Shown here in pieces: positions 1 through 11,733 of a stretch of 56,183 nt of DNA. The DNA is from Sulfurimonas sp. (GTDB lineage: Bacteria; Campylobacterota; Campylobacteria; Campylobacterales; Sulfurimonadaceae): NCBI GenBank assembly GCA_027064045.1, contig JAMOQK010000021.1, forward strand, positions 1-56,183. The letters are read 5' to 3'. The notes below the pieces were generated by a model that was not told where the DNA came from, searched no databases, and was given only the letters and a program-made list of their open reading frames with translations. The translations under genes were made by a program, and so were the position numbers. How positions within the stretch are numbered: the first letter of the stretch is position 1; every line of letters begins with the position of its first letter.

Positions 1-726
1 TAATGTCAAATCATTAAGCTCTCTACATATTGGTGTATTTGCCACACCTAAGCTCAAGAGCCAAGAAACCATTATAAACATCAAAAATGCAAGTGGAGCA
101 ACCATCCATATCCATTGAAAAAATGGTATCGCTTCCATCCCTTTATCACTCATAATCCCTAAAAGTATAAGGTTTGGTGGTGTCCCTATAGGTGTCATAA
201 TCCCACCTACACTAGCACCATAAGCAATAGCCAAAGCAAATCTCATCTTTAATTTTATATCTTTGGTTATAAAAAGTGCTATGGAAATAAGCAACAGTGT
301 GGTAGTTGTGTTAGATAATATAGAACTAAGAAGTCCTGAAGTTACAACTAAAGAAAAAATTACACCCCTTGGAGTACTTGGAAAAAGTCTCAACATCTTA
401 TCAGCTATATAGATATGCAAATCACTTTTTTCAACTGCAATAGCAAGTAAAAAACCACCTAAAAACAGATAAATAATAGGATGAGAATAGTTAATACTTG
501 TTGCTTTTGTAGTTAAAAATCCAAATGATGGAAACAAGATAATAGGTAAAAGAGAAACAACACCCAAAGGCAACCCCTCATTTGTCCAAAGAGTTACTAA
601 AAAAGCTATCACACCAAGGAGTGTTGCTTGAGTTTGACTAAAAAAACCAAGAGATATACCAAAAGCCACTAAACCTACTAACAAACCAACAATTATCTTG
701 ATAAATTGTTCTCTATATCTATTCAT
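1..726 (-). CDS. SLC13/DASS-family anion permease, C-terminus cut by the window edge
   Basis: The 242 codons read open from an ATG at 726 to the window edge, so only the N-terminal half is seen. The product is very hydrophobic, with a run of membrane segments and the internal stretch SNTTTTLLLI followed by GTPPNLILLG. That Ser-Asn-Thr and Pro-Pro-Asn pairing is typical of the sodium-coupled dicarboxylate/sulfate (DASS) transporters. The substrate (sulfate, dicarboxylate or other anion) cannot be told from this fragment. It starts 14 nt after gpsA ends and is probably the last gene seen of the atpB-gatB-gpsA run. Confidence 0.75.
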   Translation of the reverse strand, partial: MNRYREQFIKIIVGLLVGLVAFGISLGFFSQTQATLLGVIAFLVTLWTNEGLPLGVVSLLPIILFPSFGFLTTKATSINYSHPIIYLFLGGFLLAIAVEKSDLHIYIADKMLRLFPSTPRGVIFSLVVTSGLLSSILSNTTTTLLLISIALFITKDIKLKMRFALAIAYGASVGGIMTPIGTPPNLILLGIMSDKGMEAIPFFQWIWMVAPLAFLMFIMVSWLLSLGVANTPICRELNDLTL

Positions 727-740
727 AGACTTTCTACTCC

Positions 741-1628
741 TTAATTTGAAAGTAAATCTTCTAAACTCTCCATCGGATTTTTACCTTCTAGCATATTGTA
801 AACCTCTTTTGCTATTGGTAAATATAGATTTTTTTGAGAAGATATTTCATGTAACGCATAGGCAGTACCTATACCCTCTGCAACTTCACCCAAATCATCT
901 AAAATCTCTTGTTGAGATTTCCCACATGCCAAACCAAGTCCAACACGAAAATTTCTACTCATTTTTGATGAAGCAGTTAAAAATAGATCACCAGCTCCAC
1001 TAAGTCCTACAAAACTTTCATCTTTTGCACCATAAAAACTACCAAATCTTTGCATCTCAACCAAACCTCGAGATATTAAAGCTGCCGCTGCATTTTTACC
1101 AAGTCCAAGCCCTTCACAAATCCCAGCTGCAATGGCAATAACATTTTTATATGCTCCTGAAATCTCTGCTCCCACAACATCGCTAGAGGTATATCCCTTT
1201 ATAAAAGATGGTAAAAAAGAGGTAAAAGTATGACTTAATTCTTCATTTGTTGAGTTTACTACAAGTGCAGTTGGTAAAGATTGCATAACCTCGGTAGCAA
1301 ATGATGGACCAGACAAATAAGCTATATTGGCATGTGGAACATAACTTTCATATATCTCATTTAAAAACTTACCACTTGAGGCTTCTATCCCCTTTGAAGC
1401 AACTAATATCTTTTGATTTTTAAAGACAAAATACTCTTTCAACCATTTAGAAACCTCTTGAGCTGGTACTGTAATTATCAAATATTCACACTCTAAAATC
1501 TCTTTCATAGATACAAAATTTTCTAAATCCCTATGTGTTCTTGAACTTATAAGAACATCATTCTTTTGAGAAAAAGCAAAAGCAAGAGCCATCCCCCATT
1601 TACCAGCACCAATCACACCTATTTTCAT
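741..1628 (-). CDS. gpsA: NAD(P)-dependent glycerol-3-phosphate dehydrogenase
   Basis: Cytoplasmic enzyme reducing dihydroxyacetone phosphate to sn-glycerol 3-phosphate for phospholipid synthesis. The Rossmann motif GAGKWGMALA is at residues 7-16, the family signature around GAYKNVIAIAAGI holds the catalytic Lys161, and GLSGAGDLFLT at about 208-218 is a variant of the usual G-x-G-D-L block. At 295 aa it is the short form usual in Campylobacterota. Its start overlaps the stop of the upstream RCK protein by 4 nt, so translation is probably coupled. The gene carries two exact copies of the 9-bp motif (922, 1329). Confidence 0.95.
   Translation of the reverse strand: MKIGVIGAGKWGMALAFAFSQKNDVLISSRTHRDLENFVSMKEILECEYLIITVPAQEVSKWLKEYFVFKNQKILVASKGIEASSGKFLNEIYESYVPHANIAYLSGPSFATEVMQSLPTALVVNSTNEELSHTFTSFLPSFIKGYTSSDVVGAEISGAYKNVIAIAAGICEGLGLGKNAAAALISRGLVEMQRFGSFYGAKDESFVGLSGAGDLFLTASSKMSRNFRVGLGLACGKSQQEILDDLGEVAEGIGTAYALHEISSQKNLYLPIAKEVYNMLEGKNPMESLEDLLSN
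922..930 (-). repeat. 9-mer GGCATGTGG, exact copy 1
   Basis: In gpsA; read in the gene's direction as Ala-Cys-Gly, preceded by TTT and followed by GAAA. Confidence 0.85.
1329..1337 (+). repeat. 9-mer GGCATGTGG, exact copy 2
   Basis: In gpsA on the other orientation; the gene reads it as Pro-His-Ala. Flanks ATT and AAC. Confidence 0.85.
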
Positions 1629-2326
1629 GCGTAATCTCCAACCATTTTTCTAAAATCATTTAAGTCTGTTTCATAACCAACAACTATGAGAATATCACCA
1701 TTTTTTATAAAATTATGTTTTGATTTTGAAGAGTATATAAACTCTCTACTCATATCTTCATGGACAATAGACAAAACTAAAATACCATGATACCTACTCC
1801 ATTCTATATCAGCTGGATATTTATTATCAAAATACTCTTCTTTTGAAACCTTTATCTGAACAACTTTCAAATCACCATCTTCATACAAAATGTCATGCAA
1901 CACATCTGTTAAGATTGGTTTTTTAAGCATATCGGCAATAATATTTGCTGTTGTTTCAACTATGGGTATAACTTTATTTGCTCCTGCCATCTTTAGCTTA
2001 TTTGCATCTTCATTATTTTTTGCAAGAGCAATAACAAATACATTTTTAAAAGCAGAGCGTAAAGCTATGGTTAAAAATATATTTTCTGATTCTTCCATGA
2101 GTGCGCAAAATATTTTAGAATCCTCCAAATGATACTTAGAATCTATATAATTCCAATCATCACTAAGGTCAAATTTTTCAATATTAAAACCAAATTTATT
2201 ATCTACAGAAATTGGTATATCATCTAAAGCAAAAATTGTAATACTTTCATATCTATTTACAATATTTTTAGCTATCTCAATACCATATTCATTATATCCA
2301 AATATTAAAGCATTAGATTTTGTCAT
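1625..2326 (-). CDS. RCK/KTN potassium-transport regulatory protein (TrkA-like)
   Basis: A 233-aa soluble protein with an N-terminal Rossmann-like TrkA-N domain (glycine motif GYNEYGIEIA at about 10-19) and a C-terminal TrkA-C-type domain (about 145-230, ending in GDILIVVGYETDL). Such proteins bind nucleotide and gate potassium channels or Trk/Ktr transporters at the membrane face. No Trk/Ktr pore subunit is adjacent. The nearest pore is the RCK-containing channel 11 nt upstream, so this could be a partner regulator of it, which is inference. It overlaps gpsA by 4 nt. Confidence 0.8.
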   Translation of the reverse strand: MTKSNALIFGYNEYGIEIAKNIVNRYESITIFALDDIPISVDNKFGFNIEKFDLSDDWNYIDSKYHLEDSKIFCALMEESENIFLTIALRSAFKNVFVIALAKNNEDANKLKMAGANKVIPIVETTANIIADMLKKPILTDVLHDILYEDGDLKVVQIKVSKEEYFDNKYPADIEWSRYHGILVLSIVHEDMSREFIYSSKSKHNFIKNGDILIVVGYETDLNDFRKMVGDYA

Positions 2327-2337
2327 TTTAAACTCCT

Positions 2338-3888
2338 CTAACTACGCTTTTTAGAGAGAAATTTTGTAAACTCTCTAACAAACATATAATTACCTATAAC
2401 AAGTAAAACATCCCCTGGTTCTAAAATAGTACTATTGAGAGGATTAAATAAAAATCGTGAAAATGATTTTTTCTGAACACCCAAAAGCACCACTCTAAAA
2501 TCTACATTATTAAGTTCCCCAACTGTTGCAAAATTATAAACAATTCTTTCCGTTACAGTTATCTCATCAATTTTAATCAGACTATCTTCTGAACGGATAG
2601 CATGAATAGCTTCAAACGCAACAGGTTGTCCCACATATTCCCTTGCTACCAAACCAACAAACTCCTTATCATAAAGAAGTTCATTTACTCCAGAATATAA
2701 AAGTTTATTTCTATTTGCACTATTTATCAATAACGACATGATATATACATCTTTATCTATAGAACGAACTGTTAAGGCTGTGTAAACATTTGCCACATCA
2801 TCCTCTTCTAAACATAAAACAGCTTTTACATGTGTTGACATATCAAGATTTAATTTTTTATAACTCTCTACACTACCAGGGTTATAGTTAAGTGCCATCA
2901 AACCATCTTTTTTTGCTTTTTCTATATTTTCATTTAGTTTATCTATAACCACAATACGAAATCTTGTGCTTTTTAATTTTTTAGCAACCTCTCTTGCGAT
3001 ATTTCCATATCCACAAACTATATAAACACTTTTTATCTTAGCTATATCTTGAATAGTTTTACTCTCTTTTATATCTTCTATCTTCTCAGTAAAAGCTGAT
3101 ACAAAAAGAGAAGTCGTAAATGCCATCACTGCAATCCCTGCCAATATCACTACAACGGCAACAAATTGTCCTTCTGAACTAACAGCAACAACATCACCAT
3201 ACCCAACAGTAGAGATAGTAACTATTGACCAATAAAAAGCCTGATAAAGAGTGTTTATATTTGATTTTGGGTCATTAGCTTCCATTACATATATCAATAT
3301 TGAAGATACAAAAATCACCATTAACGCAAACATAGCTAGAGTGAAAAATTCAAACTTTTTTGTCGCTAAAACAGAAGAAAATGTCTGGAAACTTTTGGCA
3401 TACCGAAAGAGCTTAAATACACGAAATAAAACAAAAATACGGAGTAATCTTAACTCATGAAAAAATGGCATAATAGCTAAAAGATCTATAATTGCCTTAG
3501 CTGAAAGGACATATTCTAATTTATCTTTTATAACTCTTCTTAAAACAAACCATACATCAAAATCTCTACCTAAAAGATCACTATATTCATCTTGATGAAT
3601 AATAACTTTTGAGACACTGCTAGACACCCAAAATCTAAGTATATACTCTATAAAAAATATAAATGAGATAATATAGGAGTTAAATATATTTAACAAGTCA
3701 TGCACATCTTTTTTAACTTCATAAATCAAGATAGAAACACTTGAAAAGATTAAAATTATCATAACAACATCAAAGTATTTTTTATATTTATAATCATCAT
3801 TTTCTAATAGATTAGAAAAAAATCGTCGCTTCCTCTGATACCAGATGGAAGAGTTTAAAAAATATGCAAAATTTATTATGAAACGCAT
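2338..3888 (-). CDS. Six-TM voltage-gated-type potassium channel with C-terminal RCK domains
   Basis: A 516-aa ion channel. Hydrophobic segments fit S1 (about 39-56), S2 (69-86), S3 (128-142), an Arg/Lys-bearing S4 (146-166), S5 (180-202), a pore loop with selectivity filter TVGYGD at 227-232, and S6 (241-264). After the pore comes a TrkA-N Rossmann domain (VYIVCGYGNIAREVA at about 288-302) and a TrkA-C-like domain to the end. The filter is that of potassium channels, and S4 spacing suggests voltage sensing. It sits 7 nt after gatB and 11 nt before a second RCK protein, so the whole K+ unit may be co-transcribed with gatB. Confidence 0.88.
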   Translation of the reverse strand: MRFIINFAYFLNSSIWYQRKRRFFSNLLENDDYKYKKYFDVVMIILIFSSVSILIYEVKKDVHDLLNIFNSYIISFIFFIEYILRFWVSSSVSKVIIHQDEYSDLLGRDFDVWFVLRRVIKDKLEYVLSAKAIIDLLAIMPFFHELRLLRIFVLFRVFKLFRYAKSFQTFSSVLATKKFEFFTLAMFALMVIFVSSILIYVMEANDPKSNINTLYQAFYWSIVTISTVGYGDVVAVSSEGQFVAVVVILAGIAVMAFTTSLFVSAFTEKIEDIKESKTIQDIAKIKSVYIVCGYGNIAREVAKKLKSTRFRIVVIDKLNENIEKAKKDGLMALNYNPGSVESYKKLNLDMSTHVKAVLCLEEDDVANVYTALTVRSIDKDVYIMSLLINSANRNKLLYSGVNELLYDKEFVGLVAREYVGQPVAFEAIHAIRSEDSLIKIDEITVTERIVYNFATVGELNNVDFRVVLLGVQKKSFSRFLFNPLNSTILEPGDVLLVIGNYMFVREFTKFLSKKRS

Positions 3889-3895
3889 TTAGTTT

Positions 3896-5323
3896 TTATC
3901 CCAACTTATTTTTTAATATCTCATTAACTACTTGTGGATTTGCACTACCTTTGGATGCTTTCATAACCTGCCCTACAAAAAATCCAAAAAGTTTCTCTTT
4001 CCCACATTGGTATTGCTCAACCTTTTCTGGGTTTGTGGATATAATCTCATCACACATAGACTCAATAGCACCAGAATCTGTCATCTGTTTTAATCCAAGT
4101 TTTTCTATAACACTGTCTATGTCCTCATCATTTTCCATCAAATAATCAAGTACATCTTTAGCAGCTTTGCCACTAATAGTTTTATCATCAACTCTTTTTG
4201 CTAAAAAGCCGAGTTTTTTTGCATTCACTGGTGAGTTTGTGACATTTTGCTCACCTTTTAGGCGACCTTGAAGCTCAACAGTTAAAAGAGAAGCTGCAGT
4301 TTTTGCACTCACACCATCTTCAGCCATCATCTCTTCAAAAAAGTTAGCCATTTCAACTGTTGCAGTGATAACCATAGCGTTATACTCACTCATACTAAAC
4401 TCTTTGATAAATCTCTTTTTTTTTGCATCTGGAAGCTCTGGAATTTTAGAATAAGTTTCCAACATTTCATCAGTTACAACAACTTTTAGTAAATCTGGTT
4501 CAGGAAAGTAACGATAATCAGCAGCTTCCTCTTTACCTCTCATACTTCTAGTTTCCTGTTTTACCTGATCAAAAAGTCTAGTCTCTTGACATATTTCATC
4601 ATCATAAACACCATCCTCCCAAGCTTCACTCTGTCTTATAACTTCAACTTCTATCGCTTTATGAATAAACTTAAATGAATTTATATTTTTTATCTCTACA
4701 CGAGTATAAAGTTTTTCATCACCTTTTGGTCTGATAGAAACATTTACATCAACACGAAATGAACCCTCTTGCATATTTGCATCACCAATATCTAAATAAC
4801 GGATAATAGAATGAAGTTTTTTAAGATAAAGTATAGCTTCCTCTGCACTCGACATGTCTGGCTCACTAACTATCTCTAAAAGTGGAGTTCCAGCACGATT
4901 TAAATCAACTTTAGATATATCTCCATCATGTATATTTTTACCAGCATCAGCTTCAATATGCGCACGATTTATTCTAATAGTTTTGCTTGTTGCATCTTCA
5001 AAATCTATTTGAAGCTTACCATGTTCAACAATAGGAGTATATAGCTGAGTAATCTGATAAGCAGATGGGCTATCTGGATAAAAATAAGACTTTCTATCAA
5101 AGTAAGAAGTTTGATTAACAGTAGCTTCTATCGCTGTTCCTAGCATAATAGATTTATGTAAAACCTCTTTATTTAGAACAGGTAAGGCACCTGGAAGCGC
5201 CAAACAAGTGGGACAGGTATTTGTATTTTGTTTATGATTAAAACTCGTAGGACACGAGCAAAAAAGTTTGCTTTTTGTATTTAGTTGTACATGGACTTCA
5301 AGCCCTATAACTACTTCAAACAT
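3896..5323 (-). CDS. gatB: Aspartyl/glutamyl-tRNA(Asn/Gln) amidotransferase subunit B
   Basis: Subunit of the GatCAB amidotransferase that turns misacylated Glu-tRNA(Gln) and Asp-tRNA(Asn) into the correct amide forms, needed where GlnRS or AsnRS is lacking. The N-terminus has [11 protein letters not shown] and a zinc-type Cys cluster (CSCP, then CPTCLALPG). The GatB/Yqey tail domain lies at about 330-475. The 475-aa length is standard. An AAGGAAAACC leader precedes ATG 5323. The gatA and gatC genes are not in the window. Confidence 0.96.
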   Translation of the reverse strand: MFEVVIGLEVHVQLNTKSKLFCSCPTSFNHKQNTNTCPTCLALPGALPVLNKEVLHKSIMLGTAIEATVNQTSYFDRKSYFYPDSPSAYQITQLYTPIVEHGKLQIDFEDATSKTIRINRAHIEADAGKNIHDGDISKVDLNRAGTPLLEIVSEPDMSSAEEAILYLKKLHSIIRYLDIGDANMQEGSFRVDVNVSIRPKGDEKLYTRVEIKNINSFKFIHKAIEVEVIRQSEAWEDGVYDDEICQETRLFDQVKQETRSMRGKEEAADYRYFPEPDLLKVVVTDEMLETYSKIPELPDAKKKRFIKEFSMSEYNAMVITATVEMANFFEEMMAEDGVSAKTAASLLTVELQGRLKGEQNVTNSPVNAKKLGFLAKRVDDKTISGKAAKDVLDYLMENDEDIDSVIEKLGLKQMTDSGAIESMCDEIISTNPEKVEQYQCGKEKLFGFFVGQVMKASKGSANPQVVNEILKNKLG

Positions 5324-5385
5324 GGTTTTCCTTAGATAAATTATAATTGATTATCTATTTTATCTAATTTTTGCTTTAAATGATT

Positions 5386-5640
5386 TTATTTGTTGTTAAT
5401 TTCTTCCAATAATTTTGTTTGTTTCTTCAACTCTTCTAGTCTTTGTTTATTTACAGAAAAAGCATCAAGTATCAAAATCATAAGAAGTGAAGCTATAACA
5501 AAAAGAATGGTTAAAAAAAGAGACAAGCCAAAGCCCAAAAAGATAAAAACTTTAAAAGTTATGATAGAGCCAAAGAAGATTATAGCCCATGATGCTCCAA
5601 GCAAAAAGCTTATAATTCTATCGAATATATCTTTTTGCAT
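5386..5640 (-). CDS. Small membrane protein of unknown function between atpB and gatB
   Basis: An 84-aa protein with about two hydrophobic segments (roughly 8-30 and 33-58) and a charged C-terminal tail, rich in Lys, Glu and Leu, that could be helical. It starts 12 nt after atpB stops, on the same strand, so it is very probably co-transcribed with Fo subunit a. I do not recognise a family. Position and topology recall AtpI/AtpZ-type accessory proteins, but no sequence motif supports that. Confidence 0.6.
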   Translation of the reverse strand: MQKDIFDRIISFLLGASWAIIFFGSIITFKVFIFLGFGLSLFLTILFVIASLLMILILDAFSVNKQRLEELKKQTKLLEEINNK

Positions 5641-5652
5641 AGGATGTGATTT

Positions 5653-6327
5653 TTAGTGTTCTGCCACTACAACTGCACCACCAATATAAACATATGTAAG
5701 CATCATAAAGATAAACGCTTGTAAAAATGCTCCAAAAGTTAAAAGTGCAAAAGGGATAAGTGGCATTACCCATGGTACTAGCATAAGAATAACTGCTAAA
5801 AACATATCATCACCTTTAATATTCCCAAACAAACGGAAACTCAATGATATGATACGAGAGAAGTGAGACACTATCTCAACTGGGAACATTAACCACGCTA
5901 GCCACCAAACTGGACCCATAAAATGTTTAAAATATTTTATAACACCTTGAGTTTTAATACCAAGATAATTATAGTAAACAAAAACAGATAATGCCAAAGT
6001 TAGAGTCATATTTAAATCTGCTGAAGGTGCTTCAAAACCAGGAATAATACCTATAATGTTTGCAATACCAACAAAAAGACCTATCGTAGCTACTAAACCA
6101 ACATATTTACGAGCATGTGATCTGCCCATAACATCAGTTCCCATCTCTAAAACACCATTCATGTATGCTTCCATAAGGTTTTGTGTTCCCTTTGGTACAA
6201 GCTGTAAATTTGACATAGCCACTTTAGCCAATACTAATGCAATCACTGCAGATAACACCATGTGTGTTAAAAAAAGAAAATCTTTACCCTCAGAAATAAG
6301 TCCGAAAAATGTGAACAATTCACCCAT
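5653..6327 (-). CDS. atpB: F1Fo ATP synthase subunit a
   Basis: Integral membrane proton-channel subunit of Fo. The 224-aa protein has five or more hydrophobic segments. The essential helix carries LSFRLFGN, with the conserved proton-path Arg at about 165. It is encoded more than 33 kb from the other ATP synthase genes (39786-45521), as in other Campylobacterota. A TATAAT box at 6360-6365 and a GGGAG ribosome site precede the ATG. The GCC-less AT-rich region behind it separates it from the fold-back element. Confidence 0.95.
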   Translation of the reverse strand: MGELFTFFGLISEGKDFLFLTHMVLSAVIALVLAKVAMSNLQLVPKGTQNLMEAYMNGVLEMGTDVMGRSHARKYVGLVATIGLFVGIANIIGIIPGFEAPSADLNMTLTLALSVFVYYNYLGIKTQGVIKYFKHFMGPVWWLAWLMFPVEIVSHFSRIISLSFRLFGNIKGDDMFLAVILMLVPWVMPLIPFALLTFGAFLQAFIFMMLTYVYIGGAVVVAEH

Positions 6328-6359
6328 AGGTGTACTCCCTGTCTAAAATTAATTGTGAG

Positions 6360-6365
6360 ATTATA
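6360..6365 (-). promoter_or_regulatory. Probable -10 box of atpB promoter
   Basis: Read on the minus strand this is GACTATAATCTC, an exact TATAAT 32 nt before the atpB start codon. No clear -35 is seen, which is normal for sigma-70 promoters of this phylum. Confidence 0.55.
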
Positions 6366-6466
6366 GTCTAAGTTGCATTAAACTATTATAATACTAGATA
6401 TTTTTTTACAAATTTTACAAATTAAGCCAATTTAAGTACCTATCCAAAAAGAACACCAACTATCAG

Positions 6467-6563
6467 AAGCTCAAAAAAGTGACTAATGCAAGGCAAAAAC
6501 TTGTAGGAGCTACTGGTAGCTTCAAGAGTTTTTAACGAAGTCAGTAGTTGCTTTTTTGAGCTT
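6467..6563. repeat. Inner hairpin arm 1 of the fold-back element
   Basis: A perfect 13-bp inverted repeat (6467-6479 with 6551-6563) encloses a second, imperfect inverted repeat near 6488-6534. Confidence 0.7.
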
Positions 6564-6571
6564 CCCTACGG

Positions 6572-6669
6572 GCGATAAGAAAACAGTCCTATTGTGTCGT
6601 TAGATTTTCTTGAATTAACCAGTTAGTTCTTCAAAAATCTGCCTATCACTAGAACTGTTTTCTTATCGC
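6572..6669. repeat. Inner hairpin arm 2 of the fold-back element
   Basis: A 19-bp inverted repeat (6572-6590 with 6651-6669) with one mismatch. It encloses an imperfect AGATTTT.../...AAAAATCT pairing. Arms 1 and 2 are separated by 6564-6571. Confidence 0.7.
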
Positions 6670-7706
6670 TGATAATTGGTGTTCTTTTTGGATAGGTACT
6701 TAACATCTTTAGCACTATAATTTCTACCTGCTATAGACTCTAAAAATACAGTTGCATAAGAACCTTTTGGTAATGTAAACTTTATATTTAAAAAAGTTTG
6801 TTTTTTATCGTAAGAGCATTCTATATCATATGGAAAAACTAAAGCTTCCCTTCTATGCCCTTTTTCTTGTAAAAATTCATCATCATATTTTTCTTCTATC
6901 TTTCGTGCTTCATCTCTTGAGCGAAACACATCCCTACCACATAAAAGACCTGTTGGAATAAGCTTTTTATTTTCAAATTCTCTTGTGGGAACAATCTTTG
7001 GAGTAGATAACTTTCTATCTTTTGCCATATAAACATCACCATCTAAAAGCTGAAATTTACCCTCATTTAATTTTCTGCTTTGCATAACTCTTTCTCTTAG
7101 CCACTCGTTAAAAAAAGTACTTTGATATATAGAAATCAAAAAGTTTTTTACTTTATTGTCATTTATAAACAAATCCCCCTTTATCATCTCTTTAGCTTGT
7201 TTTATACTATCTCCATCACGACCAAACCTTTGATAACCAAAGTAATTGGGAAGCCCGACTTTTGCTATTTTTCTAGCTACTTTTTCTATACGACCAGCTT
7301 CAATATTATCAACAAAATGTAGATTTATACTAAATCTGTTTCCTTTTAAATCACCCATCCTTATACTTTTATCATGTTTTATCATTTTTAAGATTTTAAT
7401 CTGAGAATGCTTAAACTTTTTTAGAGTTTTTTCATGTCTTGCATCAAGTGATAAATACTGAGTAGTTGTTGCATGTTTATCTTTGAGACCTGCATAACCT
7501 ATCTTTTGAGCTGGTATATTTAAAAACTGAGCAAATATTGCCACCATATCCCAAGTGGTCATTTCAACTTTTTTTACATGTAAGATTAAAAAGTTTCCCT
7601 TGCCTTTAAATTCGCCAACAGGCACTTCATTCACTACAAAATCTGTTGGATTTTGTAAAAACTTAAAATCTATCTCAGACTCTATCAAATACTCTCTATT
7701 TTTCAT
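6663..7706 (-). CDS. truD: tRNA pseudouridine(13) synthase
   Basis: Isomerises U13 of tRNA(Glu) to pseudouridine. The 347-aa protein has the TruD catalytic block GYAGLKDKHATTTQ (catalytic Asp about 76) and the FGYQRFG motif. Its start overlaps the ribF stop by 4 nt. The last 12 residues, KYLSKKNTNYQR, and the stop codon lie inside the terminal inverted repeat of the fold-back element, so the native 3' end has been replaced. The catalytic core is intact, so function is probably kept. Confidence 0.93.
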   Translation of the reverse strand: MKNREYLIESEIDFKFLQNPTDFVVNEVPVGEFKGKGNFLILHVKKVEMTTWDMVAIFAQFLNIPAQKIGYAGLKDKHATTTQYLSLDARHEKTLKKFKHSQIKILKMIKHDKSIRMGDLKGNRFSINLHFVDNIEAGRIEKVARKIAKVGLPNYFGYQRFGRDGDSIKQAKEMIKGDLFINDNKVKNFLISIYQSTFFNEWLRERVMQSRKLNEGKFQLLDGDVYMAKDRKLSTPKIVPTREFENKKLIPTGLLCGRDVFRSRDEARKIEEKYDDEFLQEKGHRREALVFPYDIECSYDKKQTFLNIKFTLPKGSYATVFLESIAGRNYSAKDVKYLSKKNTNYQR

Positions 7707-8542
7707 AACTCTAACAACCTTAACTCACTTGAAGCAATATCTATATCTTTTTTTATCGCTTTTTTTAACTCTAAAAGGGTATCAAACTTTTTATTTTCTC
7801 TGATAAAGCTCACAAAACTTATAGCTGCCCTCTCTTTACATAAAATCTCCCCATCAAGGATATGACTCTCTATGGCAAAACTACCATCTGTACTTACACG
7901 ATGTCCAACAAAACTAACAGAGGGATGATAATGTTCCTCATCATCTACCCTTGTTAAAGTTGCATAAACACCCTCTTTTGGAATCAAATACCCACATGCC
8001 GAGATATTAATAGTGGCAAAAAGCTCTTTTTTACCAATCCCCTGCCCTTTTTCAAGTTTGCCTTTTATAGTATAGTTATGACCTAAAAAAATATTAGCTC
8101 CTTTAATATCGCCTATACCAAGTTTTGCCCTGATTTTATGGCTATGCACAGAATCTCCATCTAAAGTTACCTCATCAATCACATCCACTTCACCATCAAA
8201 AATATCTTTCAAATCGTTAAACGAATATTTTCGATTTTTTCCAAAATGAAAATCATATCCAACCACTATCTTTTTAAGTTTTGGAAATTCATCCTTTAAA
8301 AAATCTACAAATTCTTTACCATTAAGATGGCGAATATCATCTAAATCAAGATACATTATGGGCAAGTGAGTAAAATTTTCCCTCTCTTTCTTTGGTGTAA
8401 GGTTTGCATAACCTGTCTCAATCACAACTATACAACCATCATCACCCAAAACTTCAAAAAGCTTTTGATGCCCAATATGCATCCCATCAAATCCACCTAT
8501 GGCGATTGTAGTGCTATTTTTCATAGCAGTAACAGTATTCAA
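7703..8542 (-). CDS. ribF: Bifunctional riboflavin kinase / FAD synthetase
   Basis: Makes FMN and then FAD from riboflavin. The N-terminal nucleotidyltransferase domain has GGFDGMHIGHQKL at about 17-29. The C-terminal flavokinase domain has GKKELFATINIS in place of the more usual G-F-P-T-A-N form. Of the two in-frame ATGs, 8524 (protein beginning MKNSTTIAIGG) fits family length better than 8542; both overlap the tlyA end. It is co-transcribed with tlyA upstream and truD downstream. Confidence 0.92.
   Translation of the reverse strand: MNTVTAMKNSTTIAIGGFDGMHIGHQKLFEVLGDDGCIVVIETGYANLTPKKERENFTHLPIMYLDLDDIRHLNGKEFVDFLKDEFPKLKKIVVGYDFHFGKNRKYSFNDLKDIFDGEVDVIDEVTLDGDSVHSHKIRAKLGIGDIKGANIFLGHNYTIKGKLEKGQGIGKKELFATINISACGYLIPKEGVYATLTRVDDEEHYHPSVSFVGHRVSTDGSFAIESHILDGEILCKERAAISFVSFIRENKKFDTLLELKKAIKKDIDIASSELRLLEL
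7992..8000 (-). repeat. 9-mer GGCATGTGG, exact copy 3
   Basis: In ribF, in the flavokinase part; encodes Ala-Cys-Gly. Flanks CTC and GTA. Confidence 0.85.
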
Positions 8543-9220
8543 GATTACCCTCCTTTCCTGTCAGTTTTGATGGAGTTTTTAGAACTAAACTCCACCCTTT
8601 CAACTCACAGGCATCTTCAAACTTTATCATTGCCCTTTGAATAGCCTTTTTATCTAACACTACACCATGTTTATCTCTTTTTGCCTCTCTTCCAACTTCA
8701 AACTGTGGCTTAAACAAAAGTATAATTTTCCCACATGCCAACCTATCAACGACATCTAAAATATGATGTAAAGATATAAAAGAAACATCACTAGTCAACA
8801 AATCGAACTTCTTATCACTCTCAAACTTTCTTATATCACAACTCTCATAAGAAAACACTCGACTATCATCTTTAATTATTTTATGTAACTGCCCCTTACC
8901 AACATCAACAGCACTTACCTCTTTTACACCTCTATCAAGAAGTACTTGAGTAAAACCACCAGTTGAAGAACCAATATCAAGGGCAACACAACCTTTTATA
9001 TCTAGCTCTAACTCTTTTAAAAACTCATCAAGTTTGTGTGCTGAACGGGATACAAACTGCTTATGTTTGACAACCTCAACTCTGTCATCATCTTGTACTT
9101 TATATGAACTTTTGAGCATAAAATTACCATTAACACTAACAAGAGAATTTTTTATAATATTTTGAGCTTTTGTTCTGCTATCAACAAAACTATTTTCAAC
9201 TAAATAATTATCCAATCTCA

Positions 9221-9224
<4 letters not shown>
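8514..9224 (-). CDS. tlyA: TlyA-family rRNA 2'-O-methyltransferase
   Basis: The family methylates ribose of rRNA cytidines (C1920 of 23S, and C1409 of 16S in the longer type) and is often annotated hemolysin A. The 236-aa protein has an N-terminal S4 RNA-binding domain (1-55), the linker SRSAHKLDEFL with the family Lys, and a SAM-binding FtsJ fold starting ALDIGSSTGGFT at 81. It overlaps the upstream outer membrane protein gene by 4 nt. Confidence 0.93.
8731..8739 (-). repeat. 9-mer GGCATGTGG, exact copy 4
   Basis: In tlyA; encodes Ala-Cys-Gly within VDRLACGKI. Flanks GTT and GAA. Confidence 0.85.

Positions 9225-11733
<2,509 letters not shown>

Larger units (their letters stand above)
6432..6703. 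mobile_element. Fold-back, MITE-like element with 35-bp terminal inverted repeats
   Basis: The ends 6432-6466 and 6669-6703 are inverted copies of each other with one mismatch in 35 bp. Inside are two further inverted-repeat arms, at 6467-6563 and 6572-6669, so the whole can fold as a stem with two side hairpins. There is no transposase ORF. The ends read AGTACC...GGTACT and are flanked by TA on both sides (6433-6434, 6701-6702), which would fit a TA target duplication of IS630/mariner type. That assignment is inference. The element fills nearly all the atpB-truD gap, and its right end forms the 3' end of truD. Confidence 0.75.

Noticed and set aside
6467..6669. Integron attC-like site
   Set aside because: The structure has three nested stems but no R-Y-Y-Y-A-A-C / G-T-T-R-R-R-Y core sites, and no integrase or gene cassettes are nearby.
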